64,000 bases of DNA, taken from positions 1-64,000 of the forward strand of contig CAJOKD010000001.1 in the NCBI GenBank assembly GCA_905235085.1, written 5' to 3'. The notes under the pieces are model-generated. The model was not told the origin of the DNA. It saw only the letters and a program-made list of their open reading frames with translations, and did no database searches. How positions within the stretch are numbered: the first letter of the stretch is position 1; every line of letters begins with the position of its first letter. The DNA comes from an uncultured Bacteroidales bacterium. GTDB lineage: Bacteria > Bacteroidota > Bacteroidia > Bacteroidales > UBA932. This document shows, piece after piece, positions 43,677 through 52,330 of the stretch. Made by a program: the position numbers and the translations under genes.

Positions 43677-44090
43677 ATGGTATATTCCGAGACGATTTTC
43701 CCTGTCAGGTACTACGAAACCGACCAGATGGGCATCGTGCATCATTCGAATTACATCAGGTACTTCGAGTGTGCGCGTAACAATATGATGGCCGAGTTCG
43801 GGTATCCCATAGAGAAGTGCGAAGAGGATGGGGTGACCATCCCGATCGTATCAGTGGAGTGTCGCTACAGGCACCCCGCGAAGATGGGGGATGTCCTCCG
43901 GGTCGTAGCTATGATCGACAAGGTTCCGCTCGCGAAGCTATGGATCCGCCAGGCTGTATACAACCAGGACGGTGACCTTTGCGTGGAAGGAGAGGTGACG
44001 CTGGGATTCTTGAATAAGGAGACCGGACATCCGACCCGTTGCCCGGAGCTGTTGGTCAAGGCTATAGAAGCACATATCAATGACAAATGA
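43677..44090 (+). CDS. YbgC-type acyl-CoA thioesterase (hotdog fold)
   Basis: The 137-residue protein has the hotdog-fold thioesterase motif [20 protein letters not shown] (about 13-32) with the catalytic Asp in the ETDQMG segment. It hydrolyses short or medium acyl-CoA, or acyl-ACP. It is transcribed toward tatA and probably co-transcribed. TAACTTTT just before the gene is a weak -7 candidate. Confidence 0.88.
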   Translation: MVYSETIFPVRYYETDQMGIVHHSNYIRYFECARNNMMAEFGYPIEKCEEDGVTIPIVSVECRYRHPAKMGDVLRVVAMIDKVPLAKLWIRQAVYNQDGDLCVEGEVTLGFLNKETGHPTRCPELLVKAIEAHINDK

Positions 44091-44110
44091 TCATTAAAGT
44101 ATATTTTATT

Positions 44111-44356
44111 ATGACGCCATTATTTTACCCTCTTGCATTCGGGACCTGGGAGATAGTCCTGATTGTCGCTGTCATCGTACTCCTTTTCGGAGGCAAGAAG
44201 ATTCCTGAGTTGATGCAGGGCATTGGAAAGGGAGTCAAAAGCTTCAAGCAGGGGATGAACGATGTCGAGGCAGAAATGAATGATATCAAGAAGGATATCG
44301 ATTCTGCTGCCAAGACTCCGGATAAGATCGAGAAGAAGGACGAGTACGAAAAGTAA
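44111..44356 (+). CDS. tatA: Sec-independent translocase subunit TatA
   Basis: The 81-residue protein has one short membrane helix ([24 protein letters not shown]) followed by an amphipathic helix ([13 protein letters not shown]) and a charged tail, the standard TatA layout. ATG 44111 is chosen over one at 44087 that would add eight hydrophobic residues. It is adjacent to tatC. No separate tatB is present, as is common in Bacteroidota. Confidence 0.93.
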   Translation: MTPLFYPLAFGTWEIVLIVAVIVLLFGGKKIPELMQGIGKGVKSFKQGMNDVEAEMNDIKKDIDSAAKTPDKIEKKDEYEK

Positions 44357-44357
44357 A

Positions 44358-45152
44358 GTGTCCGAAGAGAGCAAAGACCAGGAACAACTGGCAGGCGAGA
44401 TGTCCTTCTGGGACCATCTCGAGGTATTGAGGGGGACCTTGTTCCGCTCGATACTTTACGTGTGCCTGGCCGCCGTGGTCTGCTTTTCTTTGAAGGACTT
44501 GATGTTCAAGGTTGTCTTCTATCCGGCAGATGCCGATTTCTTCCTGTACAGGTTCCTGCACTGGAAGGTGAATGTCAACCTCATCAATACCGACGTCGTC
44601 GCCCAGTTTTTCGTGCATCTCAAGGTGGCCTGTCTCGTGGGTCTGGTGCTCGTATTCCCATTGGTAATATGGGAAATCTGGAAGTTCATCGCACCCGCAT
44701 TGTACGAGAAGGAGAAGAAGATCGTCAGGGGAGCTTTTATGATGGCTTCAGTGCTCTTCTATCTGGGTGTCGCCTGCGGCTATTTCTTCGTCCTTCCAGT
44801 CTGCCTGCAATTCTTTATGAACTACTCGGTTGGCGATAATGTCACCAACATGATCAATCTCAATTCGTACATCAGTCTCTTCATATCGATGGTTTTTATG
44901 ATAGGGTTGGTGTTCGAGTTTCCTTCCGTCATTGCAGTGCTCTCCCGTTTCGGGATCGTGACCAAGGATATTCTCAGGAAATACCGCAAGCACGCCTTCG
45001 TCGTGGTCCTGATACTTGCTGCACTGATTACTCCGGCCGACCCTCTTTCGATGTTCGTGCTTGCGGTCCCTCTTTACGGCCTTTATGAATTCAGCATCTC
45101 CCAATGCAAGCCTGCGATCGAGGATGATGGTAATGTGGAGGACGGGGAATGA
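44358..45152 (+). CDS. tatC: Sec-independent translocase subunit TatC
   Basis: The 264-residue protein has the TatC signature MSFWDHLEVLRGTLFRSI near 15 and six membrane helices, with FPLVIWEIWKFIAPALYEKEKK near 100. TatC recognises twin-arginine signal peptides, such as that of the oxidoreductase encoded at 22292-23791. The start is probably GTG 44358, directly after the tatA stop; ATG 44400 (MSFWDHL) is the alternative. It overlaps the ABC-F gene by 4 bp. Confidence 0.93.
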   Translation: MSEESKDQEQLAGEMSFWDHLEVLRGTLFRSILYVCLAAVVCFSLKDLMFKVVFYPADADFFLYRFLHWKVNVNLINTDVVAQFFVHLKVACLVGLVLVFPLVIWEIWKFIAPALYEKEKKIVRGAFMMASVLFYLGVACGYFFVLPVCLQFFMNYSVGDNVTNMINLNSYISLFISMVFMIGLVFEFPSVIAVLSRFGIVTKDILRKYRKHAFVVVLILAALITPADPLSMFVLAVPLYGLYEFSISQCKPAIEDDGNVEDGE

Positions 45153-47098
45153 TTTCCATCAACGGGCTGACCATGGCATTCGGGGGATTCACCCTGCTCG
45201 ACAGCATAGATTTCCATATCAGCGACAACGATAAGATCGGTCTCGTGGGCAAGAACGGTTCCGGGAAGTCCACGATAATGAAACTGATCTGCGGGCTTCA
45301 GGCGCCCACATCCGGTTCCGTGGACAAGCCTAACGAGGTGCGGATAGGTTATCTGCCCCAGATAATGGAGCATCACAAGGGCAGGACTGTGCTGGAAGAG
45401 ACTATGACAGCCTTCGACCACATCACCACGATGCACAAGGAACTCGAAGACATCAGTGTCAGGCTTGCGGAACGTACTGATTATGAGTCGGAAGCATACC
45501 TTAGGCTAATCAATCGCTTGAATGACCTTACTGATGCTCTGGCCATCGTTCAGAACGAACCCGTCGAGGTTCTCGCCCAGAAAACCCTGCTGGGACTCGG
45601 ATTCAAGGATGAAGACCTGGGACGGCGCACCGAGACATTCAGCCAAGGCTGGAATATGAGGATAGAGCTTGCTAAGGTCCTGCTCTCTGAACCGGATATC
45701 CTTCTGCTCGACGAGCCTACCAATCATCTGGACATAGAGTCCATCGAATGGCTTGAAGACTATCTGAAAGGTCACCGGGGGTCGCTTCTGCTGGTATCCC
45801 ACGACCGTAAGTTCCTGGACAACGTAACGAACAGGACAGTCGAGATAGTACTGGGCCATATCTATGATTACAAGGTGCCTTACAGCCAGTATGTAGAGCT
45901 GCACGATGAGCGCGTGGCACAGCAGCAGGCCGCCTATGCCAACCAGCAGAGGATGATAGAGAAGACAGAAGTCTTCATAAACAAGTTCCGGTACAAGCCG
46001 ACCAAGTCCAACCAGGTCCAGTCCAGGATCAAGCAGCTCGAGAAACTCGAACGTCTTGAAATAGACGAGACCGACAACGCCACACTGACTGTAAAATTCC
46101 CGCCGGCTCCGCGTTCCGGAGATATTGTATTCAAGGCATCGGACCTTACGGTCGGTTACCCTGGGAAGGTGGTCTTCATAGGAGCCGACATAGAAGTCAA
46201 GAGAGGGGAGAAGGTTGCGCTAATAGGACGGAACGGAGAGGGAAAGACCACATTGATGCGCGTCATTGCGGGAGAGTTGGACCCTATTTCCGGAACTGCC
46301 CGTACCGGATACAATGTGAATATGGGCTATTATGCCCAGAATCAAGAAGATACACTTGACAGGAACCTTACCGTATATGAAACCTTGGAAAGCATTGCGG
46401 TCGGTGACATACGTATGAAGCTTCGGGATATCCTGGCTCAGTTCCTTTTCCGCGGTGAGGATATAGACAAGAAGGTGAGCGTCCTCTCCGGAGGAGAGAG
46501 AGCGCGGCTCGGAATGGCCAGGTTTATGCTCCAGCCTTATAACTTGCTTGCTCTCGACGAGCCTACCAACCATATGGATATCAAGTCGAAAGACATCCTC
46601 AAGCAAGCGCTCAAGGCTTATGATGGCACGTTGATTGTGGTATCTCACGACCGTGACTTCCTGGATGGCCTGGTGGACAAGATGTACGAGTTCAGGGACG
46701 GGAAGGTCAAGGAGCATATCGGAAGCGTATCCGAGTTCCTGGAGAAACGGAAGATCGAATCCCTGCAGGAACTTGAACGCAGGTTCGGTCAGGCTGCAAA
46801 GGATGTAGTTCAGTCGGAGGCAGTTGAAGGGAAGGAAAAAGCTAAGCAGACATTCGAGCAGAAGCGCAGTGAATCCAAGGAACTCAGGAAGATGAAGCAT
46901 CGCGTCGAGTTCCTGGAAGGGGAGATAGGCAAAATCGAGTCAAAGATGAAGGAAATCGAAAAAGTACTGTCCAACCCGATTGCTTCCGACGATATAATGG
47001 AACTTACGCGGACCTATCTGGAAGACAAGCGCGAACTTGACAGGAAGACTGCCGAATGGACCTCGCTTATGGAGCGGATTGAAGAGAATAACCTTTAA
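45149..47098 (+). CDS. ABC-F family ATPase
   Basis: The 649-residue protein has two ABC domains and no membrane segment. First Walker A is GKNGSGKST near 32, second is GRNGEGKTT near 360. The second signature is LSGGERARLGMARFML; the first reads FSQGWNMRIELAKVLL, where Gln replaces the second signature Gly position. A linker of about 80 charged residues joins the domains and a C-terminal coiled coil (about 540-649) follows. This matches ribosome-acting ABC-F proteins of the Uup/YdiF type rather than a transporter. It may help with stalled ribosomes; drug protection cannot be inferred. Confidence 0.9.
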   Translation: MISINGLTMAFGGFTLLDSIDFHISDNDKIGLVGKNGSGKSTIMKLICGLQAPTSGSVDKPNEVRIGYLPQIMEHHKGRTVLEETMTAFDHITTMHKELEDISVRLAERTDYESEAYLRLINRLNDLTDALAIVQNEPVEVLAQKTLLGLGFKDEDLGRRTETFSQGWNMRIELAKVLLSEPDILLLDEPTNHLDIESIEWLEDYLKGHRGSLLLVSHDRKFLDNVTNRTVEIVLGHIYDYKVPYSQYVELHDERVAQQQAAYANQQRMIEKTEVFINKFRYKPTKSNQVQSRIKQLEKLERLEIDETDNATLTVKFPPAPRSGDIVFKASDLTVGYPGKVVFIGADIEVKRGEKVALIGRNGEGKTTLMRVIAGELDPISGTARTGYNVNMGYYAQNQEDTLDRNLTVYETLESIAVGDIRMKLRDILAQFLFRGEDIDKKVSVLSGGERARLGMARFMLQPYNLLALDEPTNHMDIKSKDILKQALKAYDGTLIVVSHDRDFLDGLVDKMYEFRDGKVKEHIGSVSEFLEKRKIESLQELERRFGQAAKDVVQSEAVEGKEKAKQTFEQKRSESKELRKMKHRVEFLEGEIGKIESKMKEIEKVLSNPIASDDIMELTRTYLEDKRELDRKTAEWTSLMERIEENNL

Positions 47099-48012
47099 TG
47101 TTAATGAATATGAAAACATTGATTAACAAAACGTTAGCTTTTGCTACTTTACTTATTGCGTCAGCATCTTTCGCTGTCGCTCAGACTCGTACGGTCGAAC
47201 ACGAGTATTCTCCTTTCGACGGCGTCGTCGCTTCGAATGGTTTCAAGGTAACCATATCCCAGAGTGACAAGTACGCTGCAAAGCTGACCGTCGACGATGT
47301 GCTGGAGAGTTATGTCCAGTGCTATGTCAAGGCGAACGTTCTCTATGTAGGACTCGATGACAAGAACATCCCCAAAGAGGTCAAGAAGATGTACAAGGGC
47401 AAGAACGCTCAAGAGCCTGTCCTCAGTGCCATAGTCTCTGTTCCTGTTCTCAACTCATTGACTCTGAATGACGATTCGCAGTTCTTCAATACTGGTACTT
47501 TAAGTGCAGAGAACTTCTCTCTCTTCCTGAACGGTACTACTGCGATCAACAACCTCAGCGTTGTTGCAAAGACAGCCGTGCTGAGCGTGGCCAAGAATGC
47601 AAAGCTTACCAACGCCAATGTGCGTACCGAAGGCAACATCGCCGTAGCTGGTGACGGCAAGGGAATTATGACGCTCGAATATGCTGCAGAGAACCTTGAT
47701 GTCAACACTGCCGGTTCAGCTGACCTTGCCATCAACGGAGCCGCAGAGAAGGTGACCGTGAATTCTGCCAACAGTGCCAAGACGGTTGTTACCGGCGAGG
47801 CCAAGTCATTGGAAGTCACCGGGAAAGGTACGGTCGATGCTTCGGGGCTGAAAGTCAAGGAGGCCAAGTTGAGCACCAATGGAGCGACTGTGAAGGTAAA
47901 TGCCAGCAATGACATCGAACTCGACCTAGGAAAGGGATCCGAGGTGGAATATGCCGGTGATCCTACCGTAAAGATCGTCAAGATCCAGAGTTCATCCGTG
48001 ACCAGGAAATAA
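47098..48012 (+). CDS. Exported GIN-domain (DUF2807) protein
   Basis: The protein (about 300 residues) has a cleavable signal peptide ending FAVAQ and a head-GIN domain: EYSPFDGVVASNGFKVTISQ near 35, then a right-handed beta-helix region with many short LSV/VNS/LAINGAAE-type turns. It is probably a surface or periplasmic adhesin-like protein of unknown ligand. Three in-frame ATG codons (47098, 47104, 47110) lie close together; 47110 (MKTLINKTL) gives the most normal signal peptide. The first overlaps the ABC-F stop. Confidence 0.82.
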   Translation: MLMNMKTLINKTLAFATLLIASASFAVAQTRTVEHEYSPFDGVVASNGFKVTISQSDKYAAKLTVDDVLESYVQCYVKANVLYVGLDDKNIPKEVKKMYKGKNAQEPVLSAIVSVPVLNSLTLNDDSQFFNTGTLSAENFSLFLNGTTAINNLSVVAKTAVLSVAKNAKLTNANVRTEGNIAVAGDGKGIMTLEYAAENLDVNTAGSADLAINGAAEKVTVNSANSAKTVVTGEAKSLEVTGKGTVDASGLKVKEAKLSTNGATVKVNASNDIELDLGKGSEVEYAGDPTVKIVKIQSSSVTRK

Positions 48013-49094
48013 TGTTCGTCCTTGATTCCCATTCCGACACTCCTTCCCAGATGATGCGGGGACAGGATGTTGGGATATGCAACCTGAGGGGGCACGTGGA
48101 TTTCCCGCGCTTGAAAGCCGGGGGAGTCGATGCCTCCTTCTTTGCTTTGTATACTCCTGCCTCGATGCAGCCGGATGCAGCTACGAGATATGCCTTGGAG
48201 ATGATCGGCAAGGTATACGACGCACTGGAAGCATATCCGGGAGAGGCGGCTCTGGCACTCACGCCTGAAGACGCGTTCACCAACAAGGAGAAAGGGTTTG
48301 TTTCCATATTCCTGGGTATGGAGAACGGGGCGCCCATACAGGAGTCCCTGTCGCTCCTGCGTCTCTTCCACCGGCTCGGGGTAAGGTATATAACGTTGAC
48401 GCACAATGGCGACAACCAGATTGCGGACAGCGCAGCGGAAGGGAAAAGATGGCACGGCCTGAGCCCGTTCGGCAGGGAAGTGGTGGCAGAAATGAACCGG
48501 ATTGGAATGATAGTGGACCTGGCTCACGCCTCGGACGAGACATTCTATGACGTAATTTCCTGTTCGAAGTCCCCGGTGGTCTCTACGCATTCCTGCTGCA
48601 GGGCGCTTGCAGGGCACCGCAGGAATATGTCCGACGATATGCTGCGCACCTTGGCCGACCACGGAGGTGTGGTGCAGATCAACTTCTATCCTGTATTCCT
48701 CTCCGACGCTTTTGCCAGGACATTGGCCGAGTCCGGGCTTGAAGAAAAGGGCTGGGTGGAGAGCGAGTGGATAAAGGATCCCTCCGATCCCGTGAAACGT
48801 GCCGCCTGGGATTCGGTCCTTGACGAACTGGCTGCTTTGCCGAGACCGTCCTATAAGGAGGTGGTAGACCATATTGACCATGCAGTCAAAGTGGCCGGCA
48901 TCGACCACGTTGGGATAGGGTCGGACTTCGACGGCATCGAAGTGACTCCGCAAGGCTTGGAAGATGTATCCAAGATGCAGGCGATTTTCGATGAAATGAC
49001 CGTCCGAGGCTATTCTGACGACCAGATCGAGAAGGTAGCAGGCGCCAATTTCATCAGAGTATTCAACGAAGTGATATCCAATTCGTTAGGCTAG
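48012..49094 (+). CDS. M19 membrane-dipeptidase-family peptidase
   Basis: The 360-residue protein begins FVLDSHSDTPSQMM, the zinc motif HxD of renal-type dipeptidases, followed by IFLGMENGAPI near 98, YITLTHNGDNQIADS near 120, DLAHASDETFYDV near 165, STHSCCRALAGHRRNM near 190 and GIGSDFDGI near 300. It hydrolyses dipeptides, often including D-amino acids. No signal peptide is evident, so it may be cytoplasmic. ATG shares its first base with the previous stop codon. Confidence 0.92.
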   Translation: MFVLDSHSDTPSQMMRGQDVGICNLRGHVDFPRLKAGGVDASFFALYTPASMQPDAATRYALEMIGKVYDALEAYPGEAALALTPEDAFTNKEKGFVSIFLGMENGAPIQESLSLLRLFHRLGVRYITLTHNGDNQIADSAAEGKRWHGLSPFGREVVAEMNRIGMIVDLAHASDETFYDVISCSKSPVVSTHSCCRALAGHRRNMSDDMLRTLADHGGVVQINFYPVFLSDAFARTLAESGLEEKGWVESEWIKDPSDPVKRAAWDSVLDELAALPRPSYKEVVDHIDHAVKVAGIDHVGIGSDFDGIEVTPQGLEDVSKMQAIFDEMTVRGYSDDQIEKVAGANFIRVFNEVISNSLG

Positions 49095-49112
49095 AATCAG
49101 ACATATATATCG

Positions 49113-49160
49113 TTAGTGCAACAAAAATGTTATGGATTTTTAACAATTTTGTTGCACTAA
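49113..49160. terminator. Bidirectional A/T-rich hairpin terminator
   Basis: TTAGTGCAACAAAA (49113-49126) pairs exactly with TTTTGTTGCACTAA (49147-49160), with partial inner pairing. It separates the convergent dipeptidase and cinA genes and ends in T-rich sequence in both directions. Confidence 0.8.
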
Positions 49161-49167
49161 TTGTATA

Positions 49168-50439
49168 TTAATGATTTAAATCATCAAGGATAAATAGACG
49201 CAGTGCATCGAGTGCTGCGGCGGCAAAACGCTCGATATTCCTCTTTCTGTCGTTCTTGAAAACCTTCCTGACAGTCCTTGTTCCGTTAGGTCCGCTGACT
49301 CCTATCCATACGGTTCCGACAGGATTCTTCTCGTCTCCGGCCGGGCCTGCAAGTCCTGTGGTGGACACGGAATAGGTACTTCCCGTGAGCTTCCTGACCC
49401 CCTCGGCCATAGCTGCTGCAACCTCGGAGCTCACCACACCGTATTCGCATATCAGGGATGGGGGAATGTCCAGGACTCTTTCCTTGACAGCGATCGCGTA
49501 GGATGTGACGCTTCCGAGGTAATATTCGGAAGAACCTGGTACGGAGGTGATGAGGGAGCTGATCTTTCCGCCGGTACAGGATTCCGCAGCGCTCAAGGTC
49601 ATTCCGCTGCCTCGCATAAGGGCTCCTATAGCGTTTTCAAGCGTGTCGTCCTTGAAAGAGTATATCTTGTTGCCCAATATGGGTTTCAGGGCCACGAAAC
49701 GGGCATCTATGCGCTTTTCTGCCTCTTCCTGGCTCCCTCCGTAGATGGATAGCCTGAGACGGACGCCGGTCAGCTGGTTGGGCAGGTAGGCGAGGTGCAT
49801 ATCCTCGGGCAGGTCGTTCTCCCAAGGCTCGATGAGTTCAGCCAGGGCCGATTCAGCCAGTCCTGAGACCATAATGCATTTATGGAAGATATCCTCGAGT
49901 GGGTTGTGAGCCTTTATGTCTTCCATCACTTCAGGCAGTGCGCCAAGAGTTTCGAAAGGAACACCTGGCATCGCATAGAGAGTGGCAGGATGGCCGAATC
50001 TCTCTTCCGGGAAGCGGAAAACCATAATGGGGGCGGTTCCCTTGTGGTTGACAATGACATCGCAGGTATCGGGCACGAGGGCCTGTGACTTGTTGGATTC
50101 CAGCATATCCAGGCCTCTGGCCGAAAGGATTCCGTGGATCACCTGCAGCTGGCCTTGGTGCTCGACGTACCCTTTGCTTCCCGACATCTTTGCAAGAGCA
50201 GCCTTGGTGATGTCGTCACGGGTAGGTCCGAGACCTCCTGTCGAAATCACTATGTCATTGATTTCCAATTCGTGAGTGAGGTTGCCGACGATTTCATCGT
50301 GGTTGTCCCCGATAGACAGCATCCGGGTGACCTTGATGCCTGTTTCTTCAAGCGCACGTGATATATGGGACGAGTTGGTGTCGACTATCTGTCCGATGAG
50401 TATCTCATCTCCGATCGTGCATATAGATGCTTGTGTCAT
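49168..50439 (-). CDS. cinA: CinA-family nicotinamide-nucleotide amidase/pyrophosphatase
   Basis: The 423-residue protein has an N-terminal MoCF-like domain (ICTIGDEILIGQIVDTNSSH at the start and STGGLGPTRDDITK near 65) and a C-terminal amidase domain (LSAAESCTGGKISSLITSVP near 283, STTGLAGPAGDEKNPVGTVW near 370). It takes part in the pyridine nucleotide cycle by deamidating NMN, and in some species is linked to competence. It overlaps pyrD by 4 bp. Confidence 0.94.
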   Translation of the reverse strand: MTQASICTIGDEILIGQIVDTNSSHISRALEETGIKVTRMLSIGDNHDEIVGNLTHELEINDIVISTGGLGPTRDDITKAALAKMSGSKGYVEHQGQLQVIHGILSARGLDMLESNKSQALVPDTCDVIVNHKGTAPIMVFRFPEERFGHPATLYAMPGVPFETLGALPEVMEDIKAHNPLEDIFHKCIMVSGLAESALAELIEPWENDLPEDMHLAYLPNQLTGVRLRLSIYGGSQEEAEKRIDARFVALKPILGNKIYSFKDDTLENAIGALMRGSGMTLSAAESCTGGKISSLITSVPGSSEYYLGSVTSYAIAVKERVLDIPPSLICEYGVVSSEVAAAMAEGVRKLTGSTYSVSTTGLAGPAGDEKNPVGTVWIGVSGPNGTRTVRKVFKNDRKRNIERFAAAALDALRLFILDDLNH

Positions 50440-51464
50440 TTGATGTTTTTGAGTATTCTTTTGACCAGGGAAGGACCTTCGTAGATGAAGCCTGTGTATA
50501 TCTGGATCAGTGAAGCACCGGATTCGAGCATTTCGCGAGCCTGCGCCGGGCTCATTATGCCCCCGACTCCCACAATCGGAAGGCGTCCTCCAGTGAATTC
50601 GTGGATATACTTTACCAGAGCCAAGCTTTTCTTGTACAAAGGTGCTCCGGAGAGGCCTCCGTTGCCGATTTTTCCCAATTTGCTCCCATTGGTCCTGAGC
50701 CCCTCGCGGGAAGTTGTCGTATTACCGGCCACGATTCCGTCGATACCCGACAGCATACAGTACTTGAGTATCTCGTCCAGTTCTTCGTGAGGTATGTCAG
50801 GGGAGACCTTGACCAGGACCGGCTTGTAGCTGTCGTAGCATATCCTGAGGTCCAGCATAGGATCCAGTATGTCCGACAGGTATGACACGTCCTGCAGATT
50901 CCTGAGGCCTTCTACGTTGGGACAGGAGACATTGACTGTGAATAGGTCAACGAAGTCGTAGAGTTCCGAGAAAGCCTTCGTGTAGTCTGCTATCGTGTCT
51001 TCGTCAGAAGCGCTCTTGCTGTTCTTGGCGATGCTGGCGGCCAGGATGGTTCTCGGTTTGTCCTTGCTGATATGCCGGATTGCGTTCTTAACGCCTTTGT
51101 TGTTGATTCCCATCCTGTTGATCAATGCCCTGTCCTGCGGCAGGCGGAAAAGCCTGGGCTTGGGATTGCCTTCCTGAGGTTCCGGCGTCAGCGAACCGAT
51201 CTCGATGAACGAGAAACCGAAACGGGAGAGTTCATTGTAGTGTTCGCCGTTCTTGTCAAGTCCAGCAGCTAGGCCGACCGGGTTGGGGAAATCGATGCCG
51301 AACACGTTTGTGGCTAGGGTAGGATCGTTGTGCGAGTAGAAAAGGCTCGTAAGGCTCCCAGCCAGAGGTATCCGTCTCAATGCACCCAGGGCGCGCAACG
51401 TGAAGTTGTGCGCAGTTTCAGGCGACAGCCCGAACAGAAGAGGCCGTATCAACTGTTTGTACAT
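50436..51464 (-). CDS. pyrD: Class 2 (quinone-dependent) dihydroorotate dehydrogenase
   Basis: The 342-residue FMN enzyme oxidises dihydroorotate in pyrimidine synthesis. A short N-terminal amphipathic helix (about 1-30, for membrane and quinone contact) precedes the barrel. Motifs include PNPVGLAAGLDKNGE near 60, EIGSLTPEPQEGNPKPRLFR near 87, NRMGINNKGV near 115 and the catalytic Ser in TVNVSCPN near 180. Class 2 features match the membrane-linked form. Confidence 0.93.
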   Translation of the reverse strand: MYKQLIRPLLFGLSPETAHNFTLRALGALRRIPLAGSLTSLFYSHNDPTLATNVFGIDFPNPVGLAAGLDKNGEHYNELSRFGFSFIEIGSLTPEPQEGNPKPRLFRLPQDRALINRMGINNKGVKNAIRHISKDKPRTILAASIAKNSKSASDEDTIADYTKAFSELYDFVDLFTVNVSCPNVEGLRNLQDVSYLSDILDPMLDLRICYDSYKPVLVKVSPDIPHEELDEILKYCMLSGIDGIVAGNTTTSREGLRTNGSKLGKIGNGGLSGAPLYKKSLALVKYIHEFTGGRLPIVGVGGIMSPAQAREMLESGASLIQIYTGFIYEGPSLVKRILKNIK

Positions 51465-51472
51465 ACAGGATA

Positions 51473-51480
51473 CAAATATA
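51473..51480 (-). promoter_or_regulatory. -7 box TATATTTG of pyrD-cinA
   Basis: An exact TAnnTTTG match on the minus strand, 8 bp before the pyrD ATG at 51464, giving a very short leader. Confidence 0.5.
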
Positions 51481-51501
51481 ATAAAAAAGCGCTAACGCCA
51501 C

Positions 51502-51873
51502 TCAGGAGATTTCCTGATATGTTCCGTCAGAATAAAAAATGACGAGTTTCACTATCTTTCTATCCTTAGTTTCAGTTGCCTGATTATCAGTTTGTTGAAG
51601 CTCGTCAGAGAACAGATTCGGCTCTTGAGAATCGAATATTTGCGCAGATTCGGCCGTACGGTTGTCTTTGTACATCCTGCCACGGCCTGAGATCAGCCAT
51701 TCGAGGGAAAGGTCAGGGTAATTGCGGGCCAGGCTGTCGATAAATTCGAAGCCAGGCTTGTTGCGTCCTGACAAAACGTGGGAGACACCGGCACGTGCGA
51801 CCCCAAGGGTCTCAGCGAATTTGGACTGGGAGATATTCTCAGCCGCAAGAAACTGTTGAAGTCGTTTGTTCAT
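51502..51873 (-). CDS. XRE-family helix-turn-helix regulator
   Basis: The 123-residue protein has an N-terminal Cro/C1-type HTH (NISQSKFAETLGVARAGVSHVLSGRNKPGFEFIDSL, about 14-48) and a polar C-terminal half with no recognised domain, ending in a short beta-like stretch (VKLVIFYSDGTYQEI). The PDLSLEWLISGRGRMY region resembles small Bacteroidota regulators. Its promoter is covered by two palindromes, which suggests it represses itself. Confidence 0.85.
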   Translation of the reverse strand: MNKRLQQFLAAENISQSKFAETLGVARAGVSHVLSGRNKPGFEFIDSLARNYPDLSLEWLISGRGRMYKDNRTAESAQIFDSQEPNLFSDELQQTDNQATETKDRKIVKLVIFYSDGTYQEIS

Positions 51874-51883
51874 AATCCTGATC

Positions 51884-51923
51884 TTTGTTTACAAATATAA
51901 CTATAAGATTTGTAAAAACAAAT
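51884..51923 (-). promoter_or_regulatory. XRE-regulator promoter with two overlapping palindromes (candidate operators)
   Basis: On the minus strand TTTG (51922-51919), a 19-bp spacer and TATATTTG (51899-51892) form a full consensus promoter. TTTGT-tt-ACAAA (51884-51895) overlaps the -7 box, and ATTTGT-aaaa-ACAAAT (51908-51923) covers the -33 box. Confidence 0.65.
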
Positions 51924-52278
51924 ACAAAGCTGGCGTCACAATTGTAGGCATAGTCTGGATTTTAGCGTAAATGTAGTTAAATATTAAATCAAATAAAATA
52001 TTGCAAACATCTGATATTATGAGCATTAAATTACGTAATTATCATCTTGTTACCCATAATTGGGTGCCTTGCCCTTGCTGGTTACGTACAAGAGTTTAAT
52101 CTTAGAGCGAGATAAAATATATAAATACTCTGATATTCAATATATTAGCAACATAACTACATCCTTATAATTTATCCTTATTGTATTTTTGTGAATTGTG
52201 GTGGAAAATTAACTATTTGTTTACAGAAGTTACAAATGTAAACAAGAACAAACAGGGGAGGGAGGCGGGTAATGATAA
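51924..52278. other. AT-rich intergenic region between the XRE regulator and queA
   Basis: No ORF with a plausible family start and no tRNA was recognised. Visible features are short palindromes (AATTACGTAATT at 52029-52040; ACCCATAATTGGGT at 52052-52065) and the inverted repeat at 52217-52245 listed separately. Confidence 0.6.
52217..52245. promoter_or_regulatory. Inverted repeat TTGTTTAC-n13-GTAAACAA upstream of queA
   Basis: Exact 8-bp arms at 52217-52224 and 52238-52245. With the preceding T the left arm is identical to TTTGTTTAC in the XRE-regulator promoter (51884-51892), so it may be bound by the same regulator. Confidence 0.5.
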
Positions 52279-52309
52279 TTTGATATTTGTGATACTTAGG
52301 CTAAATTTG
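52279..52309 (+). promoter_or_regulatory. Promoter of queA
   Basis: TTTG (52279-52282), a 19-bp spacer and TAAATTTG (52302-52309) make a full consensus promoter, 21 bp before the ATG. Confidence 0.7.
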
Positions 52310-52330
52310 CGTGTAATTTAAAATGTCAAG

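Noticed and set aside
47409..48953. 514-codon antisense frame over the GIN-domain and dipeptidase genes
   Set aside because: It lies opposite two well-supported genes and its translation shows no domain; long antisense frames are expected from the codon bias here.
52029..52065. Short palindromes AATTACGTAATT and ACCCATAATTGGGT as an attachment site or small RNA
   Set aside because: No integrase gene, duplication, promoter or terminator accompanies them. They may be chance in AT-rich DNA.
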